Source of the DNA: CS4-C045 sp963844115
GTDB lineage: Bacteria; Planctomycetota; Planctomycetia; Pirellulales; UBA7805
DNA length: 64,000 bases
Reading direction: 5' to 3'
Assembly (NCBI GenBank): GCA_963844115.1
Contig: CAWJNN010000049.1
Coordinates: 35,868-99,867, forward strand
Made by a program: the position numbers and the translations under genes. This document shows, in pieces, positions 44,004 to 53,270 of this stretch. Numbering within the stretch: the stretch's first letter is position 1; each line of letters starts with the position of its first letter. Under the pieces are notes generated by a model. The model had not been told where the DNA came from. It ran no database searches and saw nothing but the letters and a program-made list of their open reading frames with translations.

Positions 44004-44939
44004 TCAGCGGATAAACAGTTCGGGGTTCAAATCGGCCTTTCTCGGAAACGATTTCTGAGTTCCGTGGGCCAGAACGCTCCGACTGGCGATGCTGCAGGCA
44101 TTCTCCATGGCGCGCCGCAGATCGAAGCCCACGGCCAGGAAGTACGCAAGGCTACCAATGAAACAGTCTCCGGCTCCCGTGGTGTCCACCGCCTTGTCCG
44201 CCGGCGCGGTTACCCGGATGACTTCATCGGAGGTAGTAACGGCAATCGCGCCTGCGGAACCCAATGTGATCAATACGGTGGCGGCACCGCGCGCTTGCAA
44301 GGCACGGGCCGCTTGTTCCGCCTCTTCGGGATTCGTGACCGGCAAGCCGGTCAAATCGGCCGCTTCACTTTCATTGGGTACCAACAGATCGGTCAAGCTC
44401 AGCATCTGGTCTGGAATTGGTGCGCTGGGCGCAGGATTCAAAATGGTCCTAACCGACGAAGCTTCCCGGGCGACATGGAAGGCCTCGATATTGCACTCCA
44501 TAGGAATCTCCATCTGACAGACTACCACCTGCGCCGCTTGGATCGAGCCGGCGGCACGCCGTACTTCCGTTGGAGTGAGCGCCAGGTTGGCGCCGGGGAC
44601 AATGATGATCGTGTTCTGTCCGGTATCCTCATCGACCCAGATCGGCGCGACACCGGAGGAAAGTCGATCGTCGAAGTAAACGAAGTCCGTCAGAATGTTT
44701 TCATCTGCGTAGTGTTTTGCGGTTTGATCGCCGACTGAGTCGCGGCCCAACTTGACGACCATCGTGACCTCGGCGCCCAGACGAGCGGCCATCACCGCCT
44801 GGTTGGATCCCTTACCACCAAAACCGGTCTGGTAGCTGGACCCCACCAGAGTTTCCCCTGCGCCGGGCAACCGCGGCGCTCGGGCGATTTGGTCGTTCAT
44901 CGAACTGCCGACGACGCAAATGCGAGGCTTGTTGTTCAT
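44004..44939 (-). CDS. rbsK: Ribokinase-type PfkB kinase
   Basis: A 311-residue carbohydrate kinase. The N-terminal ribokinase signature RLPGAGETLVGSSYQTGFGGKGSNQAVMAARLG and the C-terminal ATP/catalytic block DTTGAGDCFIGSLAYFLA, with the catalytic Asp in GAGD, are complete. ITLGSAGA and LLVPNESEA match the family. It phosphorylates ribose or a related sugar, probably cytoplasmic. It lies next to an EthD-domain gene and an SSS symporter, so it may serve sugar uptake. Confidence 0.88.
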   Translation of the reverse strand: MNNKPRICVVGSSMNDQIARAPRLPGAGETLVGSSYQTGFGGKGSNQAVMAARLGAEVTMVVKLGRDSVGDQTAKHYADENILTDFVYFDDRLSSGVAPIWVDEDTGQNTIIIVPGANLALTPTEVRRAAGSIQAAQVVVCQMEIPMECNIEAFHVAREASSVRTILNPAPSAPIPDQMLSLTDLLVPNESEAADLTGLPVTNPEEAEQAARALQARGAATVLITLGSAGAIAVTTSDEVIRVTAPADKAVDTTGAGDCFIGSLAYFLAVGFDLRRAMENACSIASRSVLAHGTQKSFPRKADLNPELFIR

Positions 44940-45327
44940 GCACCAGTGACCTCAACGTTCGTACACCGGTGACCGCAACGGGGGGCTGCACCGGCTGCCC
45001 TTGGCGGATGACGCTAAATTCTTCCGTAAAGATGTGAACACGAAGGTCACAGAACGCATCAGCATCCGCTCCGGCAAGACCGGCAATTGCCGTCGTGAAG
45101 CGACGTTCCATGGCCTCGACGCTATCCGACCACAATTCGGCGGTGCCATCGTACAGCGGCTCGACGCCGTCGCCGTCCGGCTGATGATCCAGAGCGATAT
45201 TGATGCGGTATTCGCGACATTCCGGCAACGGAGCGGACAGCTTCGTGTGTTCCATCAGCCAGCGTTGCTTGAACGCTTCGCTGCTGAGTTCAGGCTTGCA
45301 ATTCAACAGCGCGATGAGTTTGACCAT
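44812..45327 (-). CDS. EthD-domain protein (3' end uncertain)
   Basis: From ATG 45327 (MVKLIALLNCKPELSSEAFKQRWLMEHTKLSAPLPECREYRIN) this is an EthD/Dabb-like dimeric alpha-beta protein. The family core (residues 1 to about 105, through HIFTEEFSVIRQG) is normal in size. The frame then runs on for about 65 residues over the start of the ribokinase gene in nonsense-like sequence (SHLRRRQFDERPNRPS), so the true stop is probably near 45000 and was missed through an indel. EthD-like proteins are often linked to ring or sugar metabolism; the reaction is unknown here. Confidence 0.6.
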   Translation of the reverse strand: MVKLIALLNCKPELSSEAFKQRWLMEHTKLSAPLPECREYRINIALDHQPDGDGVEPLYDGTAELWSDSVEAMERRFTTAIAGLAGADADAFCDLRVHIFTEEFSVIRQGQPVQPPVAVTGVRTLRSLVHEQQASHLRRRQFDERPNRPSAAVARRRGNSGGVQLPDRFWW

Positions 45328-45393
45328 GCTTTCGCTCCACTCGCTTGTTGGCACCCCTTGATATCAAACCGCAAATGCCAGTATATCAAGTCC

Positions 45394-45747
45394 ATGGCTG
45401 ACGAACTCAATTTCAAACAGGAACTCACCGGCTGCTTCGTCTTTCCGGTTGCGGAAAATCCGACCCAGGCGATGATCGAACCTGCCTACGCTGCGATGGG
45501 GCTTGATTGGCGCTACCTTACGCTCGAGGTCCGACCCGAGAACCTTGCCGCGGCGGTTGCCGGAGCGCGTGCTTTCGGTTTGCGAAGCTTCACTTGCACC
45601 ATTCCGCACAAGATCGAAGTCATCCAGCATCTCGACGGCCTTGGCATGCTGGTCGCACAAGGCGTCATCGGCATCGAATACTGGACGGGCCAAACCCCCG
45701 ACGCCGGCGTGATGCGCGGCGGCCTCGAGGCCGTATTCGGAGCGTAG
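45394..45747 (+). pseudogene. aroE: Shikimate dehydrogenase with internal deletion
   Basis: 117 residues. The first 74 are the AroE substrate-binding start (MADELNFKQELTGCFVFPVAENPTQAMIEPAYAAMGLDWRYLTLEVRPENLAAAVAGARAFGLRSFTCTIPHKIEVIQHLD). They pass directly into the AroE C-terminus (GLGMLVAQGVIGIEYWTGQTPDAGVMRGGLEAVFG). The central NADP-binding region of about 150 residues is missing, with the frame intact. It cannot work as a full dehydrogenase. Either a real in-frame deletion or an assembly collapse made it; a functional aroE would have to be elsewhere. Confidence 0.75.
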
Positions 45748-45780
45748 CGTCAGTCATTTAGGAATTGAAACTGTCGCCTC

Positions 45781-47991
45781 ATGACGATCTGGGATTATCT
45801 CGTTCTGATCGTCTACTTCGCGCTGATGCTCGGCATCGGCTTTTGGGCAATGCGCCGCGTGAAGGTACAGGAAGATTACTTCATGGGCGGGCGGAGTTTC
45901 GGCAAGCTGCTGCAGACGTTCGCCGCCTTCGGTGCGGGCACCGGGCCGAGCGATCCGGTCAATACCGGACGCACGACATTCACCAGCGGGATCAGCGGTA
46001 TGTGGAGCGTCATGTACTGGCTGTTCGTGACGCCGTTTTACTGGATCGCGAGCGTCTGGTATCGCCGCATGCGGCACCTGACGCTGGGTGATTGGTTTAC
46101 CGAACGGTACGAGTCGCGACCGTTGGGCGCCGCCTACGCCGTGTTCGGCATCGTGTTCTACATGGTGTACGGCTCGATGCTCTTTGCGGCCATCGGCAAG
46201 GTTGCCGGCACGCTGCTAGGCGCGGGCGAGGTGTCCGTCGCCGGTCACGTCGTGGGCTTGGACTACGTCCTGGTGCCAATCTTGGCAGTCGTCGTGCTGC
46301 TTTACGGAATTGCCGGGGGACTGAGGGCCGCCTATTGGACGGACTTGATCCAAGGTCTGTGCATCATCCTGCTGTCGATCATGTTGATCCCCTTCGGGCT
46401 GAACGCTCTAGTGGAGAAGTTCGGCGATCCGGCCACGCAAGGCCTCAGCGACGGCTTTCGCATCATGCACGAGCAATTGCCGGCACAGTTTTTTTCGGTC
46501 GTGGGCGTGTCGGGACGGAGCGAGTTTCCGCTCTACTTTATCGTGGTGGTTGTGCTGATTAATCTGGTCGGCATCGTCGTCCAACCCCACTTCATCGCTA
46601 CCGGCGGCGGATCGGCCAAGACCGAAATGAACGCTCGAGTCGGGCTTGTTGTGGGGAATTTCCTCAAACGATTCTGCACGGTCGGCTGGGTGTTGACCGG
46701 GCTGATCGCGGTAACCCTGCTGGCCGACAATGCCGAATTAGCCGAGGACCCCGACAAAACCTGGGGCATCGCCTGCAAGGCCCTGCTCGGTCCCGGACTG
46801 ATCGGACTCATGTTGGCCTGCCTGCTGGCGGCCCTGATGAGCTCGATTGACGCCTACATGATCGTCAGCTCGGCGCTGATCGTACGCAACGTCTACGTGC
46901 CGTTTATCAGCCCTGCCGCGACCGAAGCCCAGTGTATCGGCGTTGCACGAGTGACCGGCATCCTCATCGTAGGCGGGGCGGTGGTCATTGCCCTATCGAT
47001 GATGGACGTCTTCGCGCAGTTGCAGCTGACGTGGATCGTCGGCGTGTTGTTTGCCGCTCCCTTCTGGGTCGGAATGTACTGGCGGCGGGCGACAACGGCC
47101 GCCGCCTGGGCGAGCATCGGTTTCTGTGCATTGACTTTCTTTCTCGTACCCTGGCTGGCTCCCGTCCTCGTGCCGGGCCTGACGACCAACCCGAGGTGGA
47201 GCCAGACGACCGACCTGGTGCAAACCACGACCTCCCGCACCGCCGCGTCTTCCGACGTGGCACGACGCCGGGCGACAATCGCGCTGTGGGAGCAGCGCCA
47301 ACAGAAGATCGACCAGCTCGCTGCCGCGACGCGGGCAGAGTCGCTTGCCAGGCTCGGGCCCCGACCCGCGCCGCTGACACAGGGAGATTCGCTGATCGAG
47401 GTCACCACGACCGGCGGGCAGGCCATTTACTGGTCTGGCGGCGTCAAGACCATCGACGAGAACGGCAACGGACGGACGGACGCGCGGCCGGAACCGATTG
47501 GCCCGGCTCAGCAAATCGACGACCTCGCATCAAAGGTTGTCCTGCGTTACGCAGACGATGTTCCCCTCCGTGGCGTCGGGAATTTCAAGATCGATTTTTT
47601 ACTCTACGATTTAGCAGGGCTCGATTTGCGTGACCTCAGCGACTCGACATTGAAGACGCTCGAATTTCCGCCCAAGATTTTCGCGCCGTTCGTGGTCATG
47701 ATTGTGGTGAGCTTCCTGACGGGCCGCAATTCCAAAGAAGCGCTCGACCGATATTACGTCAAAATGAAAACGCCGGTCGATCCCGATCCGGCGCTGGACA
47801 TCCGACAACTCGAACAATCGTACCGTGAACCGAATCGTTTTGACTATCGCAAGCTATTCGCCGGTTCCGATTTTGAATTTCAGAAGCCGACGGCCGTCGA
47901 TGCGATCGGCTTCATCGCAAGCGTGGTCACCTGTTTTGTCATTATTGGTGCCGTGCTTTGGCTGGCCGGGATAGGGTCGAAGTGTTTGTAG
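45781..47991 (+). CDS. Sodium:solute symporter (SSS family) with large insertion
   Basis: A 736-residue membrane transporter. The N-terminal two thirds have the SSS helices, with DYLVLIVYFALMLGIGFWA, EDYFMGGRSFGKLLQTFAAFGAGTGPSDPVNTGRT, the IAGGLRAAYWTDLIQG block and LACLLAALMSSIDAYMIVSSALIVRNVY. About residues 470-630 are a hydrophilic insertion (with GQAIYWSGGVKTIDENGNGRTDARPEP and LRYADDVPLRG). The final helix pair includes FAPFVVMIVVSFLTG and VVTCFVIIGAVLWLAG. It imports an unidentified solute with sodium. It follows the aroE remnant by 33 bases and is probably transcribed with it. Confidence 0.85.
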   Translation: MTIWDYLVLIVYFALMLGIGFWAMRRVKVQEDYFMGGRSFGKLLQTFAAFGAGTGPSDPVNTGRTTFTSGISGMWSVMYWLFVTPFYWIASVWYRRMRHLTLGDWFTERYESRPLGAAYAVFGIVFYMVYGSMLFAAIGKVAGTLLGAGEVSVAGHVVGLDYVLVPILAVVVLLYGIAGGLRAAYWTDLIQGLCIILLSIMLIPFGLNALVEKFGDPATQGLSDGFRIMHEQLPAQFFSVVGVSGRSEFPLYFIVVVVLINLVGIVVQPHFIATGGGSAKTEMNARVGLVVGNFLKRFCTVGWVLTGLIAVTLLADNAELAEDPDKTWGIACKALLGPGLIGLMLACLLAALMSSIDAYMIVSSALIVRNVYVPFISPAATEAQCIGVARVTGILIVGGAVVIALSMMDVFAQLQLTWIVGVLFAAPFWVGMYWRRATTAAAWASIGFCALTFFLVPWLAPVLVPGLTTNPRWSQTTDLVQTTTSRTAASSDVARRRATIALWEQRQQKIDQLAAATRAESLARLGPRPAPLTQGDSLIEVTTTGGQAIYWSGGVKTIDENGNGRTDARPEPIGPAQQIDDLASKVVLRYADDVPLRGVGNFKIDFLLYDLAGLDLRDLSDSTLKTLEFPPKIFAPFVVMIVVSFLTGRNSKEALDRYYVKMKTPVDPDPALDIRQLEQSYREPNRFDYRKLFAGSDFEFQKPTAVDAIGFIASVVTCFVIIGAVLWLAGIGSKCL

Positions 47992-48241
47992 GCCGGAAAC
48001 AAGCTGCGTCGCGTCGCGTCGCGTCGGGATTACCGGCAAGAGCTTGCCGTAAAACGTCTGTGTTGCCGGAACTGCGCTGCACTTGTTCGCGGCCTACTTG
48101 TTCTGTTTTCGAGGAACTCACAGCGTCTTCGCGAACCAAGGCGAAGGATCGCTCCACGATCAATAGCCTGGTCAGTTTCGTAGAGCTCGACCTACGGGAC
48201 GCTCAGCGCCCGGGACGTCCAGCCGTCGTGACGCCCAGCGG

Positions 48242-49651
48242 TCAATAGGCGTTTTGTCGCGAGAACACGACGAAGATCGTTCTGAACAGGATCTTGATGT
48301 CCAGCCACAGTGACCATTCTCGGATGTACTGATGATCGCATTCAATACGGCGTTCCATCTTCTCCAGCGTGTCCGTTTCGCCTCGCCATCCGTTCACTTG
48401 TGCCAGGCCGGTAATACCCGGTTTGACCTTATGCCGCAGCATGTAGCCCTGGATCATCGTGCGAAACGACTCGTTATGTGCGTTCGCATGCGGCCGCGGG
48501 CCAACCAGCGACATGCTGCCCTCCAGCACGTTGAACAGCTGCGGCAGCTCGTCTAGCGAGGTTTTTCGCAATACACCGCCGACGCCGGTGACGCGCGGAT
48601 CGTTTCGTTTCGCTTGCGGCACGTTGTCGCCGTCGTCACAAACGGTCATCGAACGAAACTTCCACACCAGGATGTCGCGGCCGTCCAGGCCATACCGCCG
48701 TTGCCGGAAAAAGACGGGTCCGGCCGATGTGAACTTGACCAGCAAGGCAACGACGGCCATGGGCACCGACAACATCAGTAACAGCACGCTTGCCAGACAA
48801 ACGTCAACAAACCGCTTGACGAAGCCGTCGACACCGTAGAATGGGTTCTCAAACACGCTGACGACCGGCAGACCGCCAATGTTGCTCCACCGCGAGTGCA
48901 ACAGTTCGAACACAAAAAAGTCAGGAACGATATAGACTGAAGCGGTCGTATCACTCAGGCGAGCGAGGACATCGCGCAGTCGATCTTCAGCTCGCATGGG
49001 AAAAGTCAGGTAAATAATATCGACCTCGCCCGCCCGTGCTTTTTCGACCAGTTCGGTCACGTCGCCTACGCGTTGTCCGACATCTGCGGGAACTTCCGGC
49101 GTGCGTTCTTCGGGCCGGTCGTCATAGAAGCCAACCAGCTTCAGTCCAAGTTCAGGTGAGTCTTCGATATTGTCAGCGAGTTGCAACGCGAGTTCATTAA
49201 CACCGACGATCGCGAATTGATGTGTATTCCAACCGTGAGCGCGCAAGCCCTGCTGAAGCCAGCGAAGCAGCATGCGACAAGCTGTCGAGAAGGCGGTCGT
49301 TCCTACACACCACAGCAAGAACGTGCGGCGGGGCAGTTCAACGGTGTAGCCGGCGAGAAAGGCGATTAGCAGGATGCACACAACCGTCCACGCCCACGTC
49401 GCCATTAGGCAAAACAATTCCTGGCTGGCCAGGTTGCCACGCCAGCTTCGATACAGAAACGTGATCTCGGCGACCATCGATAACAGCACGATCGCCAACG
49501 CCGCGGCAGCGACGTGAGTCTCCTGAATAGCGTGTCCCGTGAACGAGCAGGCAGCAAAGAGTCCGACCACAACGCCCACGGCGTCCGTTAGCCGATAAAC
49601 GACGTTTCGTAGGGAACGCTGAGGAAGAATATTACGCGCGTGCGATGACAT
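48242..49651 (-). CDS. Undecaprenyl-phosphate sugar phosphotransferase (exopolysaccharide)
   Basis: About 469 residues from ATG 49651. The N-terminal half has four or five membrane helices and a CoA-binding-like/Rossmann region (FAIVGVNELALQLADNIEDS). The C-terminal bacterial sugar transferase domain (PF02397) has SAGPVFFRQRRYGLDGRDILVWKFRSMTV, LRKTSLDELPQLFNVLEGSMSLVGPRP, KPGITGLAQVNGWRG. It transfers a sugar-1-phosphate to undecaprenyl phosphate to start a capsule or exopolysaccharide unit. No other exopolysaccharide genes are adjacent. Confidence 0.9.
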   Translation of the reverse strand: MSSHARNILPQRSLRNVVYRLTDAVGVVVGLFAACSFTGHAIQETHVAAAALAIVLLSMVAEITFLYRSWRGNLASQELFCLMATWAWTVVCILLIAFLAGYTVELPRRTFLLWCVGTTAFSTACRMLLRWLQQGLRAHGWNTHQFAIVGVNELALQLADNIEDSPELGLKLVGFYDDRPEERTPEVPADVGQRVGDVTELVEKARAGEVDIIYLTFPMRAEDRLRDVLARLSDTTASVYIVPDFFVFELLHSRWSNIGGLPVVSVFENPFYGVDGFVKRFVDVCLASVLLLMLSVPMAVVALLVKFTSAGPVFFRQRRYGLDGRDILVWKFRSMTVCDDGDNVPQAKRNDPRVTGVGGVLRKTSLDELPQLFNVLEGSMSLVGPRPHANAHNESFRTMIQGYMLRHKVKPGITGLAQVNGWRGETDTLEKMERRIECDHQYIREWSLWLDIKILFRTIFVVFSRQNAY

Positions 49652-49717
49652 CGGACGTGACCGTCTGATCAAGGTTGGAGAATCCTCTCAAACATAGGTT
49701 GAGGACGGGTTGGAGGC

Positions 49718-49952
49718 TGGATGGGCGATCCGGGGTTCGCGATCCGGGGTGCGGGATACGGGGTGCGGGGTGCGGGATACGGGGTACGGGATACGGGGTG
49801 CGGGATACGGGGTGCGGGATACGGGGTACGGGGTACGGGATGCGGCGTGCGGGGTGCGGGATACGGGGTACGGGATGCGGCGGGGTGCGGGATACGGGGT
49901 GCGGGATACGGGGTGCGGAGTGCGGGATACGGGATACGGGGTGCGGGGTGCT
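49718..49952. repeat. Heptamer mosaic array (GGGATAC/GGGGTGC/GGGGTAC)
   Basis: About 33 seven-base units drawn from GGGATAC, GGGGTGC and GGGGTAC with occasional irregular joins. It lies upstream of the sugar transferase start (on the minus strand). The units are close relatives of those in copies A and B at 16790 and 19176. Confidence 0.92.
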
Positions 49953-50031
49953 CGGCCACTACGATCGATCGAACCGCTACACGTGCTAGAAGGCACGCGA
50001 TCGCCGCTGGCTTAGCAAGTGGCGTCGTGTG

Positions 50032-50100
50032 GTGCACGGGGTCGAGTGCACGGGGTCGAGTGCACGGGGTCGAGTGCACGGGGTCGAGTGCACGGGGTCG
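50032..50100. repeat. 14-base tandem array
   Basis: About five copies of CGAGTGCACGGGGT, directly joined to the left arm of the hairpin that follows. Confidence 0.92.
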
Positions 50101-50178
50101 GGAGTCTTTTTTCCTGCCGGCCGACGGGGAATCAAATTCTGCGGGCCGATTTGTTCGACCGGAAAAAAGACTCCCGAC
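50097..50178. repeat. 18-bp perfect inverted repeat
   Basis: The arms GTCGGGAGTCTTTTTTCC (50097-50114) and GGAAAAAAGACTCCCGAC (50161-50178) are exact reverse complements around a 46-base G/C-rich loop. It lies just past the stop of the EF-G gene and could act as its terminator. It belongs to a CACGGGGTCGGGAGTC-type repeat that I recall as common in Pirellulaceae. Confidence 0.9.
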
Positions 50179-50205
50179 CCCCCCTCTTTAGAAATCCGCC
50201 GTCCC

Positions 50206-52299
50206 TTAGTCGTGCCCTTCCTTGACCTTGGACTTGGCGATGATCTCCTGTTGGACATTCGGCGGAACAACGTCGTAATGTGAAAACTCCATGACGTAAC
50301 TGCCCTGACCGCCGGTCATACTGGACAAGGCCCGCGCGTACGTCGACACCTCGGACAAAGGCGCTTCGGCGATAACGGTCTGCAGGTCACCGCCTGCCGA
50401 TTCCATCCCCAGCACCCTGCCCCGCCGCGTCGACATGTCGCCGTTGACGTCCCCCATACGATCGGCAGGCACGGTGATGTGGATCTTGACGACGGGTTCC
50501 AGCAACGAAGGCTTCGCTTTTTCAAAGACCTCCTTGAATACGTGCGCCGCCGCCGTCCGAAATGCCGTTTCATTGCTGTCGACGGCATGGTCCTTACCGA
50601 AGTAGACCTCGACGCAAACGTTTTGCACGGCATACCCCGCAACGACGCCGCGATTGAGTTGTTCGATGAATCCCTTTTCTACGGCCGGCATGAAATTGCT
50701 GGGAATCGATCCTCCCACCACAGAATCAACCCACAAGAAATTGGGCGCCGGGTGGTGCGTGAATTTCTTCAACTGGGGGAAGCGTGCTTTGGTCGCATAC
50801 TCTTCGGGGTCGGTCCCCTTGGGAAACGGATACATGCGAATATGCACTTCTGCAAACTGACCCGATCCACCCGACTGTTTCTTGTGGCGGTAACTACCCT
50901 CGGCTTCGGTTTGGATCGTTTCGCGATACGGGATTTTCGGTTCCTTCGTGTCAACTTCCACCTTGTCGCGGCGCTTCAGCCGTTCCTTGATCAAGGTCAG
51001 GTGAAGCTCGCTCATCCCGTTCATCACCAGCTCTTGCGTTTCCTGGTCATGGTCCAAACTGATCGTCGAATCCTCTTCCGAGATTTTGTGCAAGGCGTTG
51101 GACAGTTTGGCCTCGTCACCGCGATTCTTGGGTGTCACCGCTAACCCAACCATCGGCGTTGGAAACTTGATTTCCGGTAGCACCAGTTCTCCGAGGCTGT
51201 TCCCCGTATGCAGATCTTCGATTTTCGCGATGGCGACGATGTCGCCTGGCCCGGCCGCATCGATCGGCGATGTTTCCGCAGCCTGTACTTCCAAAAGCGG
51301 TCCGATCTTAATCCCCTTGCGACGACTGGAGGTCGCAATATGGCTGTCTTTCTTCAGCGTCCCGGAAATGACATGAACGAAATTCAGCTTTTGCACAAAC
51401 GGATCGATGCGCGTTTTGAACACGATAGCGGCCAGCGGCCCGGCGGGATCGGCGGACAGAGTGACTTCCTCACCATCCTTGCTGGCCGTTCGCTCGACTG
51501 AAGTTGGTGGGAGAGCGCAGGTAGCGAAGGCATCCATTAACTCCGAAATTCCCACCTCGGTTTTCCCAGAAACACATAAGATCGGAATCAGCGACCCGGA
51601 TGCGATGGCGCGCACAATCAAGCCGGACAGTTCCTCTTCGCTGGGCGTGGTTCCCTCAAAATATCGTTCGATGACCTCTTCATCCGCCTCAATGATCGAT
51701 TCAATCAAGGGCTCATGGATTTCCTTGGGATCGAGCAGTGCGCCTGCCGTGTCTTCGGGGACGTTCAACGTGCTGACGACACCTTTAAAATCGCTGCCAT
51801 GGCCGATCGGAACGTTCAACGGCACGCACGCGTTGCCGAACAGCTCCTTGATGCCCTGGACCAGTGCCGGAAAGTCGATATTATCGGCGTCCATCTTGTT
51901 GATCACGATCATGCGGCCGACGCCGGCAACGTCGGCTTCCTGAAATACCCGCCGCGTGTTGACTTTGATTCCAGCGCTCGCGTCAATAAAAATTGCCGCA
52001 GTGTCGACACCCCGCAACGCCCCGATCGTCTGCCCAATCAGATCCGGATAGCCCGGCGTATCGATGACGTTGAAACGCTTTCCACCGTGCTGAAAATGCG
52101 TCACCGCTGCCTCGATCGAAAACTTATGGTGTTTTTCCTCGTCGTCAAAGTCGCAAATACTGGTTCCGTCATCGACGCTGGGATTGGCTTTCACCGTCCC
52201 GGTCAGCGTGAGGAACTTGTCTGCCAGCGTCGTCTTACCGGACGAACCGTGACCAACGAGCGCGATGTTGCGGATGTCTTCTACTTTGTGATTCGCCAT
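50206..52299 (-). CDS. EF-G paralogue (FusA2-like)
   Basis: A 697-residue translational GTPase with five EF-G domains. G1 is GHGSSGKTT (16-24), not the GHxDAGKTT of canonical EF-G. G3 is DTPGYPD (80-86), so the catalytic His position is Tyr84. G4 NKMD (134-137) is normal. Domain IV and the C-terminal blocks (SGGSGQFAEVHI, VDSVVGGSIPSNFMPAVEKG, GDVNGDMSTRRGRVLGM) are complete. Such EF-G2-type paralogues occur in several phyla with weak or altered GTPase and uncertain ribosome roles. It is an independent paralogue, not the main fusA, because no rpsL/rpsG neighbours are present. Confidence 0.88.
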   Translation of the reverse strand: MANHKVEDIRNIALVGHGSSGKTTLADKFLTLTGTVKANPSVDDGTSICDFDDEEKHHKFSIEAAVTHFQHGGKRFNVIDTPGYPDLIGQTIGALRGVDTAAIFIDASAGIKVNTRRVFQEADVAGVGRMIVINKMDADNIDFPALVQGIKELFGNACVPLNVPIGHGSDFKGVVSTLNVPEDTAGALLDPKEIHEPLIESIIEADEEVIERYFEGTTPSEEELSGLIVRAIASGSLIPILCVSGKTEVGISELMDAFATCALPPTSVERTASKDGEEVTLSADPAGPLAAIVFKTRIDPFVQKLNFVHVISGTLKKDSHIATSSRRKGIKIGPLLEVQAAETSPIDAAGPGDIVAIAKIEDLHTGNSLGELVLPEIKFPTPMVGLAVTPKNRGDEAKLSNALHKISEEDSTISLDHDQETQELVMNGMSELHLTLIKERLKRRDKVEVDTKEPKIPYRETIQTEAEGSYRHKKQSGGSGQFAEVHIRMYPFPKGTDPEEYATKARFPQLKKFTHHPAPNFLWVDSVVGGSIPSNFMPAVEKGFIEQLNRGVVAGYAVQNVCVEVYFGKDHAVDSNETAFRTAAAHVFKEVFEKAKPSLLEPVVKIHITVPADRMGDVNGDMSTRRGRVLGMESAGGDLQTVIAEAPLSEVSTYARALSSMTGGQGSYVMEFSHYDVVPPNVQQEIIAKSKVKEGHD

Positions 52300-52366
52300 A
52301 TCCTTGAATTCCTAAATTGAGCCACAGGAGTAGCGGAGCGCTCCGGAAGAGTTTCTAAACGCATTC

Positions 52367-53098
52367 TTAATCGGTTTGTCCAGCGCCCGACGCAGCTGCC
52401 AGCGCGTCGGCCATTGTCAGTTTTCCTTCGTAAAGTGCTTTTCCGATAATACAGCCGGCCGCATTCGTCCGTGCCAGTCGCGCCACGTCTTCACGGTCGC
52501 CAACGCCGCCGGATGCAATGACAGGGACGCTTAACGCTTGCACCATCGCTTCGATCGCGGGTACGTTCGGTCCGGTCAATGTACCGTCCGTGGCAATATC
52601 CGTATAGATAATGGCGACGAGCAGCTCGTTGTCAAACTGTCGGGCCAAATCGATCGCCGGACGTTGGCTCGTCTGCTGCCATCCCTCCGTCGCAACGTAG
52701 CCATCACGAGCGTCAACGCCTAAAACGAGTTGTTTGGGAAAGCGGTCCAGCATCTGAAGAAACCAGTCGGGGTGAGTGAGTGCGCGCGTGCCGACGATTA
52801 AACGACTGACTCCCAGGTCCAACATGGCTTCGATCGTTGCTTCGTCGCGGATACCACCGCCCAACTGACACGGCACATCAACCGTTTCGACGATCTGCCG
52901 CACCACGTCGGAATTAACCGGCTTTCCGTCACGCGCTCCGTCCAGATCAACCAGGTGCAAGTGCTGCGCACCTTGCCGCACCCACTGCTCGGCCACCGCT
53001 GGCGGCGAGTCGTCGTAAACGGTCTCCCGCTGATAGTCGCCTTGAAACAACCGGACGCAGCGTCCACCGCGCAGGTCAATTGCCGGCCAGATCTGCAT
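52367..53098 (-). CDS. hisA: HisA (ProFAR isomerase)
   Basis: A 243-residue TIM barrel, 1-(5-phosphoribosyl)-5-[(phosphoribosylamino)methylideneamino]imidazole-4-carboxamide isomerase in histidine synthesis. The opening WPAIDLRGGRCVRLFQGDY has the first catalytic Asp; the second lies in YTDIATDGTLTGPN. QLGGGIRDEATIEAMLDLGVSRLIVGT and IASGGVGDREDV are phosphate-binding. It follows hisH by 172 bases on the same strand. Confidence 0.93.
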   Translation of the reverse strand: MQIWPAIDLRGGRCVRLFQGDYQRETVYDDSPPAVAEQWVRQGAQHLHLVDLDGARDGKPVNSDVVRQIVETVDVPCQLGGGIRDEATIEAMLDLGVSRLIVGTRALTHPDWFLQMLDRFPKQLVLGVDARDGYVATEGWQQTSQRPAIDLARQFDNELLVAIIYTDIATDGTLTGPNVPAIEAMVQALSVPVIASGGVGDREDVARLARTNAAGCIIGKALYEGKLTMADALAAASGAGQTD

Positions 53099-53270
53099 GT
53101 TCCCGTTGATCCACTGCCACTGCGTTCATCCGCAAACCCCGTTCATCCGCAATCCCTATTCATCGGCAAAAAGCGAGCGGGATGCACGATTGTCCGAAAT
53201 TGGCGGCTCGCGCGATACGCGCCGTAACCCGTTAAGTCCAATCGAAATATGCCAGAATGACGCCGACCTT

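Noticed and set aside
47992..48241. GCGTCGCGTCGCGTCGGG stretch downstream of the symporter
   Set aside because: A short simple repeat with no sign of a gene, RNA or regulatory structure.
49669..50079. Pro/Arg/Thr-rich and Gly-rich frames through the heptamer array
   Set aside because: All six frames through a repetitive array stay open; codons simply reflect the repeat.
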